This document shows positions 16,562 through 25,190 of a DNA stretch of 64,000 nucleotides, one piece after another (position 1 is the first letter of the stretch; each line of letters opens with the position of its first letter). The DNA comes from Peptostreptococcus faecalis (GTDB lineage: Bacteria > Bacillota > Clostridia > Peptostreptococcales > Peptostreptococcaceae): NCBI RefSeq assembly GCF_900240845.1, contig NZ_OERU01000001.1:186001-250000 (forward strand). Reading direction: 5' to 3'. Position numbers and translations under genes: made by a program. The notes under the pieces were generated by a model. It saw only the letters and a program-made list of their open reading frames with translations, was not told where the DNA came from and made no database searches.

Positions 16562-19213
16562 CTAACTTAATTTTGATAGTCTTTCTTCAATAGTTTTCAG
16601 CATATCTTCATATTTTTCTTTTTTAGCTTTTTCTTCTTCAACAAGTTTTTCTGGAGCTTTGTTTACGAAGTTAGGATTATTTAATTTTCCTTCTACTCTT
16701 TTTATTTCAGATATTGCCTTATTTTTTTCTTTGTTTAATCTTTCTATTTCTTTTTCTATATCTACTAATTCGTCAAATGGGATAAAAATTTCTACTCCAT
16801 CTATTACTATAGATACTGCATCTTCTGGAATGCCCTCTGTAGTATCTTTTATTTCTACTTCCGATGCAGACGCTAATGACTTGAAGTATTCTTTACCATC
16901 TTCCATAGCTTCTCTCTTATCAGGAGTCGAAACTATTATAGTCTTAGCCTTTCTTGATGGCGGAACATTCATTTCACTTCTTACATTTCTTACACTTCTT
17001 ATTCCTTCCATTATAAGGTTCATCTTTTCTTCTTCTAATTCCATATTATCTTCTTCTTTATAGTGAGGGTATTCAGATACTATTATATTTCCCTCTACTG
17101 TTGGAAGATAACTGTATATTTCTTCTGTAATAAATGGTGTAAACGGATGAAGTAACTTCAATATTTTTTCTAGAACATATGTAAGAGTATAAAGTGCTGC
17201 TCTTTTGGCATCTTCGTCATCGCCATATAATCTAGGCTTAACTATTTCTATATACCAGTCACAGTATTCAGACCAAGTAAACTCATATGCTTTTTGTAGT
17301 GCAATTCCTAATTCAAATTTTTCCATATTGTGGGAAACTTCGCCTACTACTCTATTTATTCTTGATATTATCCACTTATCTGCAAGAGTTAAATCCTTCT
17401 CAACAACATCTCTATTTAGATTACTTACATCTTCATTTTCTAAATTCATAAATACAAATCTCGACGCATTCCAAAGTTTGTTATTGAAGTTTCTAGCAAA
17501 TTCTACTCTCTCCATATAAAATCTCATGTCATTTCCTGGTGAGTTACCAGTTGCAAGTGTAAATCTAAGTGCATCTGCACCATATTCATCTATTACTTCA
17601 AGAGGATCTATTCCATTTCCTAGTGATTTTGACATTTTTTTGCCGTCTGCAGCTCTAACAAGACCATGTACAAATACATGTTCAAATGGTTTTTCATCCA
17701 TACAGAACATTGCACTAAACACCATTCTTACTACCCAGAAAAATATAATATCATATCCTGTAACTAACACACTTGTAGGATAGTAGTAATCTAATAAATC
17801 ACTTTCTTCTGGCCACCCTAGTACTTCAAATGGCCATAATCCAGAAGAAAACCATGTATCAAGTACGTCTTCATCTTGTTTTATATCTGTAGAACCACAC
17901 TTAGAACACTTAGTTGGAGAATTCTCCTGTACCATTACCTCTTCACAGTTTTGGCAATAATATGCTGGTATTTGATGACCCCACCAAAGTTGTCTAGATA
18001 TGTTCCAGTCTCTTATTTTTTCTAACCACTGAAGATAAGTCTTATCAAATTTTTCAGGCACAAATTTTAACTCACCATTTTTTAATACATCAATTGCAGG
18101 CTTCGATAGCTCATCCATTTTTACAAACCATTGCAATGATAATCTTGGTTCTATAACTGTATGACATCTATAGCAAGTACCTACCGCATGATCATGCTTT
18201 TTAATTTTAATTAAGTATCCTTCTTCTTCCAAATCTTTTACTAGCTCTCTTCTGCATTCATATCTATCCATGCCTTCGTATTTTCCCGCTAGTTCGTTCA
18301 TTGTAGCATCATCATTCATTACATTTATTTCTTCTAATCCATGACGCTTTCCTACTTCAAAGTCATTAGGATCATGAGCTGGTGTCATTTTTACTGCACC
18401 TGTTCCAAAATCCTTATCAACATAGTCATCTGCTACTATTATTAACTCTCTTCCAACTAAAGGAAGTATTGCAGATTTACCTACAAGGTGAGCATATCTT
18501 TCATCTTCAGGATGTACTGCTATTCCTGAATCCCCAAGCATTGTTTCAGGTCTAGTAGTAGCTATTTCTAAAAATTCGTCACTATCTTTTATTGGATATT
18601 TAATATGCCAGAAACTTCCTTCTTTATCTTCATGCTCTACCTCAATATCCGATAAAGTCGTCTTACAATCTGGACACCAGTTTATTATTCTATTGCCTCT
18701 ATAAATATGTCCCTGTTTATGAAGCTCTACGAAAAACTTTGTTACTGCTCTATTACAGCCTTCATCCATAGTAAATCTCTCCATATCCCAGTCACATGAT
18801 GCACCCAGTTTTTTTACTTGATTTACTATCTTTCCACCGAATTCATCTTTCCATGCCCAAGCACGTCTTAGAAATTCTTCTCTTCCAGCTTCATACTTAG
18901 TCTTACCTGTCTCTTTTTTAATCTGATCTACTACCTTTACTTCAGTGGCAATTGACGCATGATCTGTTCCAGGTATCCATAGTGCTTCAAATCCATCCAT
19001 TCTCTTCCATCTGATCAAGATATCTTGAAGTGTATCATCCAATGCGTGCCCCATATGAAGTTGACCAGTAATATTAGGAGGAGGCATTACAATTGTAAAA
19101 GGTTTCTTGTTTTTATCTATCTTAGATTTAAAGCACCCCTTGTCAACCCACTCCTTATAAATTCTATCTTCGAATTCTTTAGGATCATAATTTTTTGGTA
19201 AATTTTCTCTCAT
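16562..19213 (-). CDS. valS: Valyl-tRNA synthetase
   Basis: An 883-residue class I synthetase charging tRNA-Val. The HMGH form of the HIGH motif is at residues 53-56 after PPPNITGQL. The editing CP1 domain follows ([22 protein letters not shown]), with zinc-type cysteines CPDC and CQNC, the catalytic KMSKS ([14 protein letters not shown]) near residue 525, the anticodon-binding helical domain and the C-terminal coiled-coil arm (about 815-883) typical of ValRS. AGGAGG precedes the ATG. Expression is controlled by the T-box leader immediately upstream. Confidence 0.97.
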   Translation of the reverse strand: MRENLPKNYDPKEFEDRIYKEWVDKGCFKSKIDKNKKPFTIVMPPPNITGQLHMGHALDDTLQDILIRWKRMDGFEALWIPGTDHASIATEVKVVDQIKKETGKTKYEAGREEFLRRAWAWKDEFGGKIVNQVKKLGASCDWDMERFTMDEGCNRAVTKFFVELHKQGHIYRGNRIINWCPDCKTTLSDIEVEHEDKEGSFWHIKYPIKDSDEFLEIATTRPETMLGDSGIAVHPEDERYAHLVGKSAILPLVGRELIIVADDYVDKDFGTGAVKMTPAHDPNDFEVGKRHGLEEINVMNDDATMNELAGKYEGMDRYECRRELVKDLEEEGYLIKIKKHDHAVGTCYRCHTVIEPRLSLQWFVKMDELSKPAIDVLKNGELKFVPEKFDKTYLQWLEKIRDWNISRQLWWGHQIPAYYCQNCEEVMVQENSPTKCSKCGSTDIKQDEDVLDTWFSSGLWPFEVLGWPEESDLLDYYYPTSVLVTGYDIIFFWVVRMVFSAMFCMDEKPFEHVFVHGLVRAADGKKMSKSLGNGIDPLEVIDEYGADALRFTLATGNSPGNDMRFYMERVEFARNFNNKLWNASRFVFMNLENEDVSNLNRDVVEKDLTLADKWIISRINRVVGEVSHNMEKFELGIALQKAYEFTWSEYCDWYIEIVKPRLYGDDEDAKRAALYTLTYVLEKILKLLHPFTPFITEEIYSYLPTVEGNIIVSEYPHYKEEDNMELEEEKMNLIMEGIRSVRNVRSEMNVPPSRKAKTIIVSTPDKREAMEDGKEYFKSLASASEVEIKDTTEGIPEDAVSIVIDGVEIFIPFDELVDIEKEIERLNKEKNKAISEIKRVEGKLNNPNFVNKAPEKLVEEEKAKKEKYEDMLKTIEERLSKLS

Positions 19214-19224
19214 ATCATTTCCTC

Positions 19225-19523
19225 CTAATTAATATATTTTTATTCTAGGCGTCACACTTATTACTTAATCCGTAAAATAAAAAAACTCTTCACCCACAAA
19301 AGGACGAAAAGTTCGCGTTACCACCTTAATTCCAGTTTAAATTTATATAAACTGGCTCTTGAAATCTTTAACGGAACCACCCGAATTGTGCTACACATAT
19401 TTCTACTTCACACAATTAGCTCAAAAGCTACCTTCAACACACCATCTTTAAAAATCTTCCACCTACGATTTTCTCTCTGTAAAATAGATATGCCTACTCC
19501 TCTTTGTCTTCGCTATATATATT
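19225..19523 (-). ncRNA. T-box leader of valS, specifier GUA (Val)
   Basis: The minus strand shows the standard T-box order. Stem I opens with GAAGACAAAGAGGAGTAGG (about 19494-19512). The specifier loop reads GAA-G-GTA-GC-TTTTGAG, giving codon GUA at 19429-19431. The T-box TGGTAACGCG is at 19314-19323, and the terminator stem ends in a T run at about 19285. The GUA codon agrees with the valS gene it controls. Uncharged tRNA-Val would stabilise the antiterminator and allow transcription. Confidence 0.93.
19285..19319 (-). terminator. T-box-controlled terminator of valS
   Basis: A 12-bp stem with wobble pairs (AACTTTTCGTCC with GGGTGAAGAGTT) followed by six or more T residues. It overlaps the 3' side of the T-box sequence, as required for the alternative antiterminator. 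Confidence 0.85.
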
Positions 19524-19529
19524 GTATAA

Positions 19530-19558
19530 ATTATATAATAAAAAAAAATAGTTTGCAA
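19530..19558 (-). promoter_or_regulatory. valS promoter
   Basis: TTGCAA (19553-19558) and TATAAT (19530-19535) on the minus strand with a 17-bp spacer, placing the RNA start about 10 nt before Stem I of the T-box. Confidence 0.75.
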
Positions 19559-19650
19559 CAATATTTAAAAACATATTTAAAATTATAGATGCTATTTTTT
19601 AGTCAATGATATTTTATATTTTATTAGGTATCTCTCGTATATAGCATTAC

Positions 19651-19692
19651 TTGACATATACAAAGTTTTTGTATATATTATAATTATTATAT
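19651..19692 (+). promoter_or_regulatory. Promoter with PerR-type box upstream of the rubrerythrin-like gene
   Basis: TTGACA (19651-19656), a 17-bp spacer and TATATT (19674-19679) form a good promoter. A PerR-like box, TTATAATTATTATAT at 19678-19692, matches 14 of 15 positions of the Bacillus consensus TTATAATNATTATAA and overlaps the -10/start region. A neighbouring inverted repeat (TATACAAA/TTGTATA) lies in the spacer. Confidence 0.72.
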
Positions 19693-19789
19693 ACAAAATA
19701 TTCTTAATATTTTGTTGTTTGGAAAGTGATTTATTTTCTAGTTTTTGATTCAAATTAAATCTAACAATTTATATTGGGGAGGTACTCGA

Positions 19790-20296
19790 ATGAATAACAG
19801 TAATTATGTAGAAATTTTGAAGTATGCAATGAATATGGAACAAAAGGCATCTGAGTTTTACAAAATGTATTTGGACAAAGTTCAAGAAAATTCAAACAAA
19901 GAAATTTTTAAAGAATTAGCAGATATGGAAGATGATCACTATAATATTTTAAATGAACAATGTCAAAAGTTAGAAAATAATGGTTCTTTTGACCAAGTTG
20001 ACGTATCTAAACTTAAAGGTGGCGAAGACATCTTCAAGATAAATGAAAGAGATATTAAGAGCATGGACTTTAACAAAGCTGTAGATGATTTACCAATATT
20101 GAGAATGGCTTACGCAATGGAAAGTGACTTCGCTAAGTTCTATGATGAGGCCGCTAAAAAAGCTGAAGATCCTAATGCAAAAAAATTATTAGAAACTTTA
20201 GCTTCTTGGGAAATTGCACATAGAGATTCTTTTGATGCAGAGATTAAACTAGCTACTGAAAATTCTTGGTTCAGCAACAGTTTTTCTCCATTCTAA
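19790..20296 (+). CDS. Rubrerythrin-like ferritin-fold diiron protein without rubredoxin domain
   Basis: A 168-residue four-helix-bundle protein. The two iron-binding helix pairs are visible as EQKASEFYKMYL / ADMEDDHYNIL and MESDFAKFYDEAAK / SWEIAHRDSFD, each with the Glu and E/D-xx-H ligands of rubrerythrins. The usual C-terminal rubredoxin (CxxC pairs) is absent, so electrons would come from another protein. The likely role is peroxide reduction or iron handling in an anaerobe. The start at 19790 is set by GGGGAGGT 9 nt upstream; the same frame runs 15 codons further up with no site. The PerR-type box upstream supports an oxidative-stress role. Confidence 0.88.
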   Translation: MNNSNYVEILKYAMNMEQKASEFYKMYLDKVQENSNKEIFKELADMEDDHYNILNEQCQKLENNGSFDQVDVSKLKGGEDIFKINERDIKSMDFNKAVDDLPILRMAYAMESDFAKFYDEAAKKAEDPNAKKLLETLASWEIAHRDSFDAEIKLATENSWFSNSFSPF

Positions 20297-20360
20297 GCTA
20301 GAAATTTTATCTAGAAAATCTACAATAATTTTAGACAAACTACAATGATTTATTTACACC

Positions 20361-20395
20361 AAAAAAAGTACCAAGCTTCGGCTAGGTACTTTTTT
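20361..20395. terminator. Bidirectional UUCG-tetraloop terminator
   Basis: The stem AAAAAGTACC/GGTACTTTTT encloses AGC-TTCG-GCT, a very stable UUCG loop, with one A-A mismatch. It serves the rubrerythrin-like gene and the convergent phoU end. Confidence 0.9.
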
Positions 20396-20436
20396 ATAAT
20401 TAATATATAATATTATTTATTTCTTTTTTAATTCAA

Positions 20437-21108
20437 TTACATTAATTCTACTAGCTCTCCAGTATTTAGGTATACTGTAGTTTCACAGATATTTACAATA
20501 TAATCTCCTATTCTTTCAATACTCTTTGCAAGTAGCAATAATTTTGAAACCTTCTTTATATGTCCTGGATCATTTTTCATTTCTTTTATTACTTTTTTCA
20601 GCATTAGAGAAGATAATTCATCAATATCATCATCGCCCTTTGCTATTTCTCTTGCTGCTACACTATCCATATTTTGGAAAGCATCCATGCTTCTATCAAG
20701 TCTTTCTACAAGTAGAGCTAATGCTTCTAGCATTACTTCAATAGAAGAGTTTACGTCTAAGCCTTTTACCGATGGAAGTACTTTTGCTATAGCTTTTGTG
20801 TGGTCTCCCATTCTCTCAAGATCTGGTATTATTCTTATAATTGATACTATTAATCTTAAATCTCCTGATATAGGCTGCTGCAATGCAATAATATTATAAG
20901 CATGCTTTTCTAAATCTATACATAGCTTATTAATATGTTCGTCATCTGATTTAATTTCTTTTGTCAATTCTAAATTATCTTCAGTAATAGCCTTTTGAAC
21001 TTTTACCATAGATGCGCATACAAGTTTTTCAATTTTTAAAATCTCTTCACTCATATTCTTTAATTCATTATTTAAAACTATTCTTCCTTTTTTCTCTACT
21101 CTTTCCAC
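20437..21108 (-). CDS. phoU: Phosphate transport regulator PhoU
   Basis: A 223-residue cytoplasmic all-helical protein with two PhoU three-helix repeats (about 15-105 and 118-210), carrying the metal-binding-type patterns ERMGDHTKAIA and ERIGDYIVNICE. PhoU dampens Pho signalling and limits Pst uptake. The start is GTG at 21108 after AGAGGGGGAAG. It lies 29 bp after pstB and is the last gene of the pst operon. Confidence 0.95.
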   Translation of the reverse strand: MERVEKKGRIVLNNELKNMSEEILKIEKLVCASMVKVQKAITEDNLELTKEIKSDDEHINKLCIDLEKHAYNIIALQQPISGDLRLIVSIIRIIPDLERMGDHTKAIAKVLPSVKGLDVNSSIEVMLEALALLVERLDRSMDAFQNMDSVAAREIAKGDDDIDELSSLMLKKVIKEMKNDPGHIKKVSKLLLLAKSIERIGDYIVNICETTVYLNTGELVELM

Positions 21109-21137
21109 AACAACTTCCCCCTCTACAAATTTTTTTC

Positions 21138-21896
21138 TTAACCGAATCTACCTGTAATATAGTCCTCTGTTTTTCTCTTTGCAGGATTAGAGAATATAAT
21201 ATCTGTTCTATCATATTCTACTATTTCACCTAGATGAAAGAACGCTGTTCTGTCTGCAATTCTTGCCGCCTGTTGCATATTGTGTGTAACAATTATTATT
21301 GTATAATTATCTTGTAATTCAAAAATCATATCCTCAATTTTTGAAGTAGATATAGGATCCAGAGCACTAGTTGGCTCATCTAATAAAATCACATCTGGCT
21401 TCATTGCAAGGGTTCTTGCTATACATAATCTCTGCTGCTGACCACCTGATAATGCTATAGCACTCTTTTTTAAATTATCTTTTACATCATTCCAAAGAGC
21501 TGCTTGCTGTAAAGAAGTTTCTACGGCTTCGTCTAATGTAGTTTTATCCTTTATACCATGACACTTCAATGCAAATGTTATATTATCATAAATGCTCATA
21601 TTAAAAGGATTCGGTCTCTGAAATACCATTCCTATATTTTTTCTGATATCGTATATATCGATATCTTCTCTGAGTATATTTTCGCCTTTATATAGTATTT
21701 CTCCTTCTAATCTACAATCTTTTACCTCTCTATTCATCAAATTTATTGATCTTAAGAATGTAGACTTACCACAACCAGAAGCACCTATAAGAGCTGTAAC
21801 TGAATTTTTTTCAAATGCAATATTTGCACTTTTAATAGCTTTAAAATCACCATAATATATATCTAAATCTTTTGATTCTATTATAATATTTTCCAT
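21138..21896 (-). CDS. pstB: Phosphate ABC transporter ATP-binding protein
   Basis: A 252-residue ATPase powering phosphate import. Walker A GASGCGKS, Q-loop VFQRPNPF (the PstB-specific form), signature LSGGQQQR, Walker [14 protein letters not shown] and the H-loop are all intact. The ATG at 21896 is preferred; an upstream GTG at 21905 abuts the AAGGAAGA site too closely. It lies 24 bp downstream of pstA. Confidence 0.96.
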   Translation of the reverse strand: MENIIIESKDLDIYYGDFKAIKSANIAFEKNSVTALIGASGCGKSTFLRSINLMNREVKDCRLEGEILYKGENILREDIDIYDIRKNIGMVFQRPNPFNMSIYDNITFALKCHGIKDKTTLDEAVETSLQQAALWNDVKDNLKKSAIALSGGQQQRLCIARTLAMKPDVILLDEPTSALDPISTSKIEDMIFELQDNYTIIIVTHNMQQAARIADRTAFFHLGEIVEYDRTDIIFSNPAKRKTEDYITGRFG

Positions 21897-21920
21897 AATT
21901 ATCACTCTTCCTTTTTATTA

Positions 21921-22814
21921 TTATTTAGATGCTCCACCTGTCATCTTTTTGTATAGTACTTTTCCAAGATATCTAGCTAATATATTAAATATTAGTATTG
22001 CTATTATTAAGACTGCTGCTGATCCGTTTGAAATATCAACTGCATCTGGTGTTATTCCTTCACTATTTACTTTCCATATATGTACAGCCAATGTCTCAGC
22101 TGGTCTCATCAAGTTCCATGGATTGCTTGGAGAAGTTATATCTAAAGATGTGAAATCCAGTGCTGGAGCACTCTGACCTGCAGTGTATATTAGAGCAGCT
22201 GCTTCACCAAATATTCTTCCCGCACAAAGAATTACACCTGTTATTATTCCTGGTAATGCTGAAGGAATCAAAATATATTTACTGCATTCCCATCTTGTAA
22301 GGCCTAGTGCAAGAGTTCCTTCTCTTTGTGAATCCGGAACACTAGCTAGTGACTGTTGCATTACTCTTACCAATGTTGGAAGATTAAATATAGTAAGAGT
22401 TAAAGCACCTGATAATATCGAGAAACTCCAACCAAAATATATTACAAATAGTAAAAAACCAAATAAACCAACTACTATTGAAGGAAGTGAACTCAGTACT
22501 TCAACTGAAGTTTTTACCGCGCTTGTCAATTTGTTTTTAGGTGCATATTCGGTTAAATATATCGCTGAACCCAAAGAAATTGGAATACTGATCACTAATG
22601 TTATTACAAGTAAGTATAGTGAGTTAAATATCTGGGGTCCTATACCTCCACCTGCTTGAAAAGATTCTGCTGGTTTTGTTAGAAATCCTAATGAAATGCT
22701 AGGTAGTCCTTTTATTAATACATGAGCTATTATAAACAATAAAATTGCACATATAATTCCAACTATACCATATATTACTCCTGTTGCTATTTTATCGGCT
22801 CGCTTTGGCGACAT
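21921..22814 (-). CDS. pstA: Phosphate ABC transporter permease
   Basis: A 297-residue inner membrane protein with about six membrane helices. The EAA loop is visible as ALGLTRWECSKYILIPSALPGIITG, and the GRIFGEAAALIYTAG block is typical of PstA. It forms the translocation channel with PstC. GGGGGTGG precedes the ATG. Confidence 0.94.
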   Translation of the reverse strand: MSPKRADKIATGVIYGIVGIICAILLFIIAHVLIKGLPSISLGFLTKPAESFQAGGGIGPQIFNSLYLLVITLVISIPISLGSAIYLTEYAPKNKLTSAVKTSVEVLSSLPSIVVGLFGFLLFVIYFGWSFSILSGALTLTIFNLPTLVRVMQQSLASVPDSQREGTLALGLTRWECSKYILIPSALPGIITGVILCAGRIFGEAAALIYTAGQSAPALDFTSLDITSPSNPWNLMRPAETLAVHIWKVNSEGITPDAVDISNGSAAVLIIAILIFNILARYLGKVLYKKMTGGASK

Positions 22815-22881
22815 TTAACATCCACCCCCCAATTCTTCTAAACATCTATCTATTTTATAAAAAGTGTTATTTAAAACTATA

Positions 22882-23799
22882 CTAATCATCCTTTTTCTCC
22901 CTTCCAATCATGTGAATCAAAGCTATAAAGAATAATGACATCAACATCAATATAAGTGCTAAAGTCCATAATACGTTATTTTCTAATTGTCCTGGTATAG
23001 TGTTACCCATACTCATAGTCAATATACTTGTAAGCGTACTTGCTGGAGTAGTAAGTGATTCTGGTATTATACTTGTATTACCTATAACCATTTGAACCGC
23101 CAACGCCTCACCAAACGCTCTAGCCATTCCCAATACTATAGCTGTTAGTACACCTGGAAGTGCTGCTCTAATTACAACTTTATATATTGTCTGCCATCTA
23201 GTCGCTCCGAGACCTAGTGAAGCTTCTCTCTGGCTATTATCTACAGATGCTATTGCATCTATACTTAGAGATGTTATAGTTGGAAGTACCATAATTGTAA
23301 GTACTATTGTACCTGAAAGTATTCCAAATCCCGTACCACCAAATATATCCCTAACAATAGGAACTACTACTGTCAGACCAATCATACCATATACTACTGA
23401 AGGTATTCCCACTAAAAGTTCAATAATTGGTTGAAGGTATTTTTTACCAATTTCAGGTGATATTTCAACCATATATATAGCTGCTCCTATAGCAAATGGA
23501 GTAGAAAACAATATTGATAAAAATGTCACCGCAAATGAACCTAAAATCATAGGTAAAGCTCCAACTAGTGGTCTACCATTTTGATCGACTGAAGTAGGTT
23601 GCCAATCCGATTTAAATAAAAATTCTCCTATTGAAACTTTGTTGACTACAAAAGTAGACATCCCCTTCACCGTAACCATAGCTATTATAGTTACAACTAT
23701 CAACAACATCAATAGAGTACATATTAATGTTATTCTTTTTCCTCTTTTTTCAAGAGAAGCTTTGTTTTTTAAATTAAATTTCTCCGCTAGTTTACCCAT
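22882..23799 (-). CDS. pstC: Phosphate ABC transporter permease
   Basis: A 305-residue permease with six predicted helices, the EAA loop SLGLGATRWQTIYKVVIRAA, and the PstC blocks GIPSVVYGMIGL and GMARAFGEALAVQMVIGN. I start it at 23799, after GGGAGG; the frame runs 15 codons further but without a site. An intrinsic-terminator-like hairpin separates it from pstS. Confidence 0.94.
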   Translation of the reverse strand: MGKLAEKFNLKNKASLEKRGKRITLICTLLMLLIVVTIIAMVTVKGMSTFVVNKVSIGEFLFKSDWQPTSVDQNGRPLVGALPMILGSFAVTFLSILFSTPFAIGAAIYMVEISPEIGKKYLQPIIELLVGIPSVVYGMIGLTVVVPIVRDIFGGTGFGILSGTIVLTIMVLPTITSLSIDAIASVDNSQREASLGLGATRWQTIYKVVIRAALPGVLTAIVLGMARAFGEALAVQMVIGNTSIIPESLTTPASTLTSILTMSMGNTIPGQLENNVLWTLALILMLMSLFFIALIHMIGREKKDD

Positions 23800-23816
23800 T
23801 TTTACCTCCCACACAT

Positions 23817-23852
23817 AAAAAACTATGACAAAATACTTAGTCACAGTTTTTT
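23817..23852 (-). terminator. Intra-operon terminator/attenuator between pstS and pstC
   Basis: Arms AAAAAACTATGAC and GTCACAGTTTTTT (one G-U pair) around a 10-nt loop, with a T run on either strand. It lies between the pstS stop and the pstC ribosome binding site. Partial read-through would give more binding protein than permease. Confidence 0.75.
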
Positions 23853-23866
23853 GCGAAATATATTAT

Positions 23867-24751
23867 CTATTTAAGTTCTGTAATTTCTCCTTGTGCATTT
23901 CTTTCAACTTTCATCACATTTATTGGTATATACCCTAATTCAGCAACTACATTTTTCTGAACTTCATCACTTCTTACAAATTCAATGAATTCTATTGTAG
24001 CTCTATTAGCATCTTTTCTAGTATACATATGTTCATAAGACCATATCTTCCAATCATTTTTTCCAACGCTTTCAGCATTGGGCTCCACTCCGTCTATTTT
24101 CAAAGCTTTAATAGTGTCATTAAAATATGAGAAAGATAAATAACTTATAGCTCCGGGAGTCTGAGCAACAATTTTTTGAACTGAACCTGAATTATCTTGT
24201 TCCTGTGCTTTAGCGGATTTTACTCCACCTAGTCCAAATTTTTCAAATGTGCTTCTCGTTCCAGACCCTTCTGCTCTATTTATAAGTACAATATTTAAAT
24301 CTGGTCCCCCAACTTCTTTCCAATTTTTTATTTTTCCTGTAAATATATCTTTTAACTGCTGTCCAGTAATGTTGTCTATTTTTATATTTTTATTTATAAC
24401 AGGACCTACTCCTACAACAGCTACTTTATTGTCTTTAATTTCATTATTTGTTATGTTTTTTTCTTCTATAAATATATCAGAATTTCCAACTTCTACAGTT
24501 CCGGCTATTATTTGACTTAGTCCTTGACCAGAACCTCCACCTTGAACATTAACAATCACATCTGGATGTATCTTTGAAAACTCTTTTCCAGCGGATTCAG
24601 CAAGTGGCAATAATGCAGATGATCCTACCGAAGTTATATTTCCCTTTATTTCATTTCCAGAATCATCATTATTTTTCTTAGAACATCCTACTAATACAGA
24701 AGTAGTAAGTACAACAGCCAAGGCTAGTATACCAATTTTTTTGTTTAACAT
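23867..24751 (-). CDS. pstS: Phosphate-binding lipoprotein PstS
   Basis: A 294-residue lipoprotein with signal peptide and lipobox LVGC (Cys near residue 23), anchored outside the membrane. The phosphate-binding blocks are SVGSSALLPL, QGGGSGQGLSQI, NRAEGSGTRSTFE and the GAISYLSF segment. It captures phosphate for PstCAB. GGAGGAG precedes the ATG. It is the first gene of the pst operon, downstream of a PhoP-like repeat array. Confidence 0.95.
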   Translation of the reverse strand: MLNKKIGILALAVVLTTSVLVGCSKKNNDDSGNEIKGNITSVGSSALLPLAESAGKEFSKIHPDVIVNVQGGGSGQGLSQIIAGTVEVGNSDIFIEEKNITNNEIKDNKVAVVGVGPVINKNIKIDNITGQQLKDIFTGKIKNWKEVGGPDLNIVLINRAEGSGTRSTFEKFGLGGVKSAKAQEQDNSGSVQKIVAQTPGAISYLSFSYFNDTIKALKIDGVEPNAESVGKNDWKIWSYEHMYTRKDANRATIEFIEFVRSDEVQKNVVAELGYIPINVMKVERNAQGEITELK

Positions 24752-24820
24752 TTTCTCCTCCTATGAGTTCCCTTTAATACTAAACTACGCACTCTTATAA
24801 TAATTTTACTGTCACTTAAA

Positions 24821-24894
24821 ATTATATTTTATAAATGTTAAACACTAATTAATTAAATGTAAAAAAAATTAAATTAATGTTAATTCTATATTAA
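24821..24894 (-). promoter_or_regulatory. PhoP-box-like repeat array and -10 of the pst operon
   Basis: On the minus strand six TTAACA-like hexamers are arranged as two triplets: TTAATA, TTAACA, TTAATT at 11-bp steps, then after 9 bp TTTACA, TTAATT, TTAACA again at 11-bp steps (24894 down to 24836). Nine bp further is TATAAT (24821-24826). The 11-bp periodicity and the position just upstream of -10 match Bacillus-type PhoP activation sites. There is no good -35 element, as expected for an activated promoter. Confidence 0.7.
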
Positions 24895-25143
24895 CTTTAT
24901 AATTTCACTTTCTTGATCCCTTATCTAAAACTCAAATATTTTTAATAATGCTATTATTTTATAAAAGATAACTACAGTTTACTTAATTTTTAACAAATTC
25001 GAAAGATTTTACTATTTTTAAAATATTTATAGTCTTGACAGTATTGCTTTTTTAATAAATTTTACTTGATTATCACTTAATATAATATTGTTTTTTCCAT
25101 AAATAAACTGGTTAATATTGTTTATTTTTACACATTTATATGG

Positions 25144-25149
25144 TATACT
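25144..25149 (+). promoter_or_regulatory. Extended -10 element of the hydrogenase gene
   Basis: TGGTATACT, a TGN-extended -10, lies about 42 bp before the ATG; the -35 region (TTTATT) is poor. The rest of the 440-bp gap between pstS and this gene shows no ORF. Confidence 0.55.
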
Positions 25150-25190
25150 TTATACGACTAAAATATAAATAATATTCGGAGGTAAAATTA

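Noticed and set aside
22183-22659. 158-codon plus-strand frame
   Set aside because: It lies entirely opposite pstA and has no expression signals or recognisable motif.
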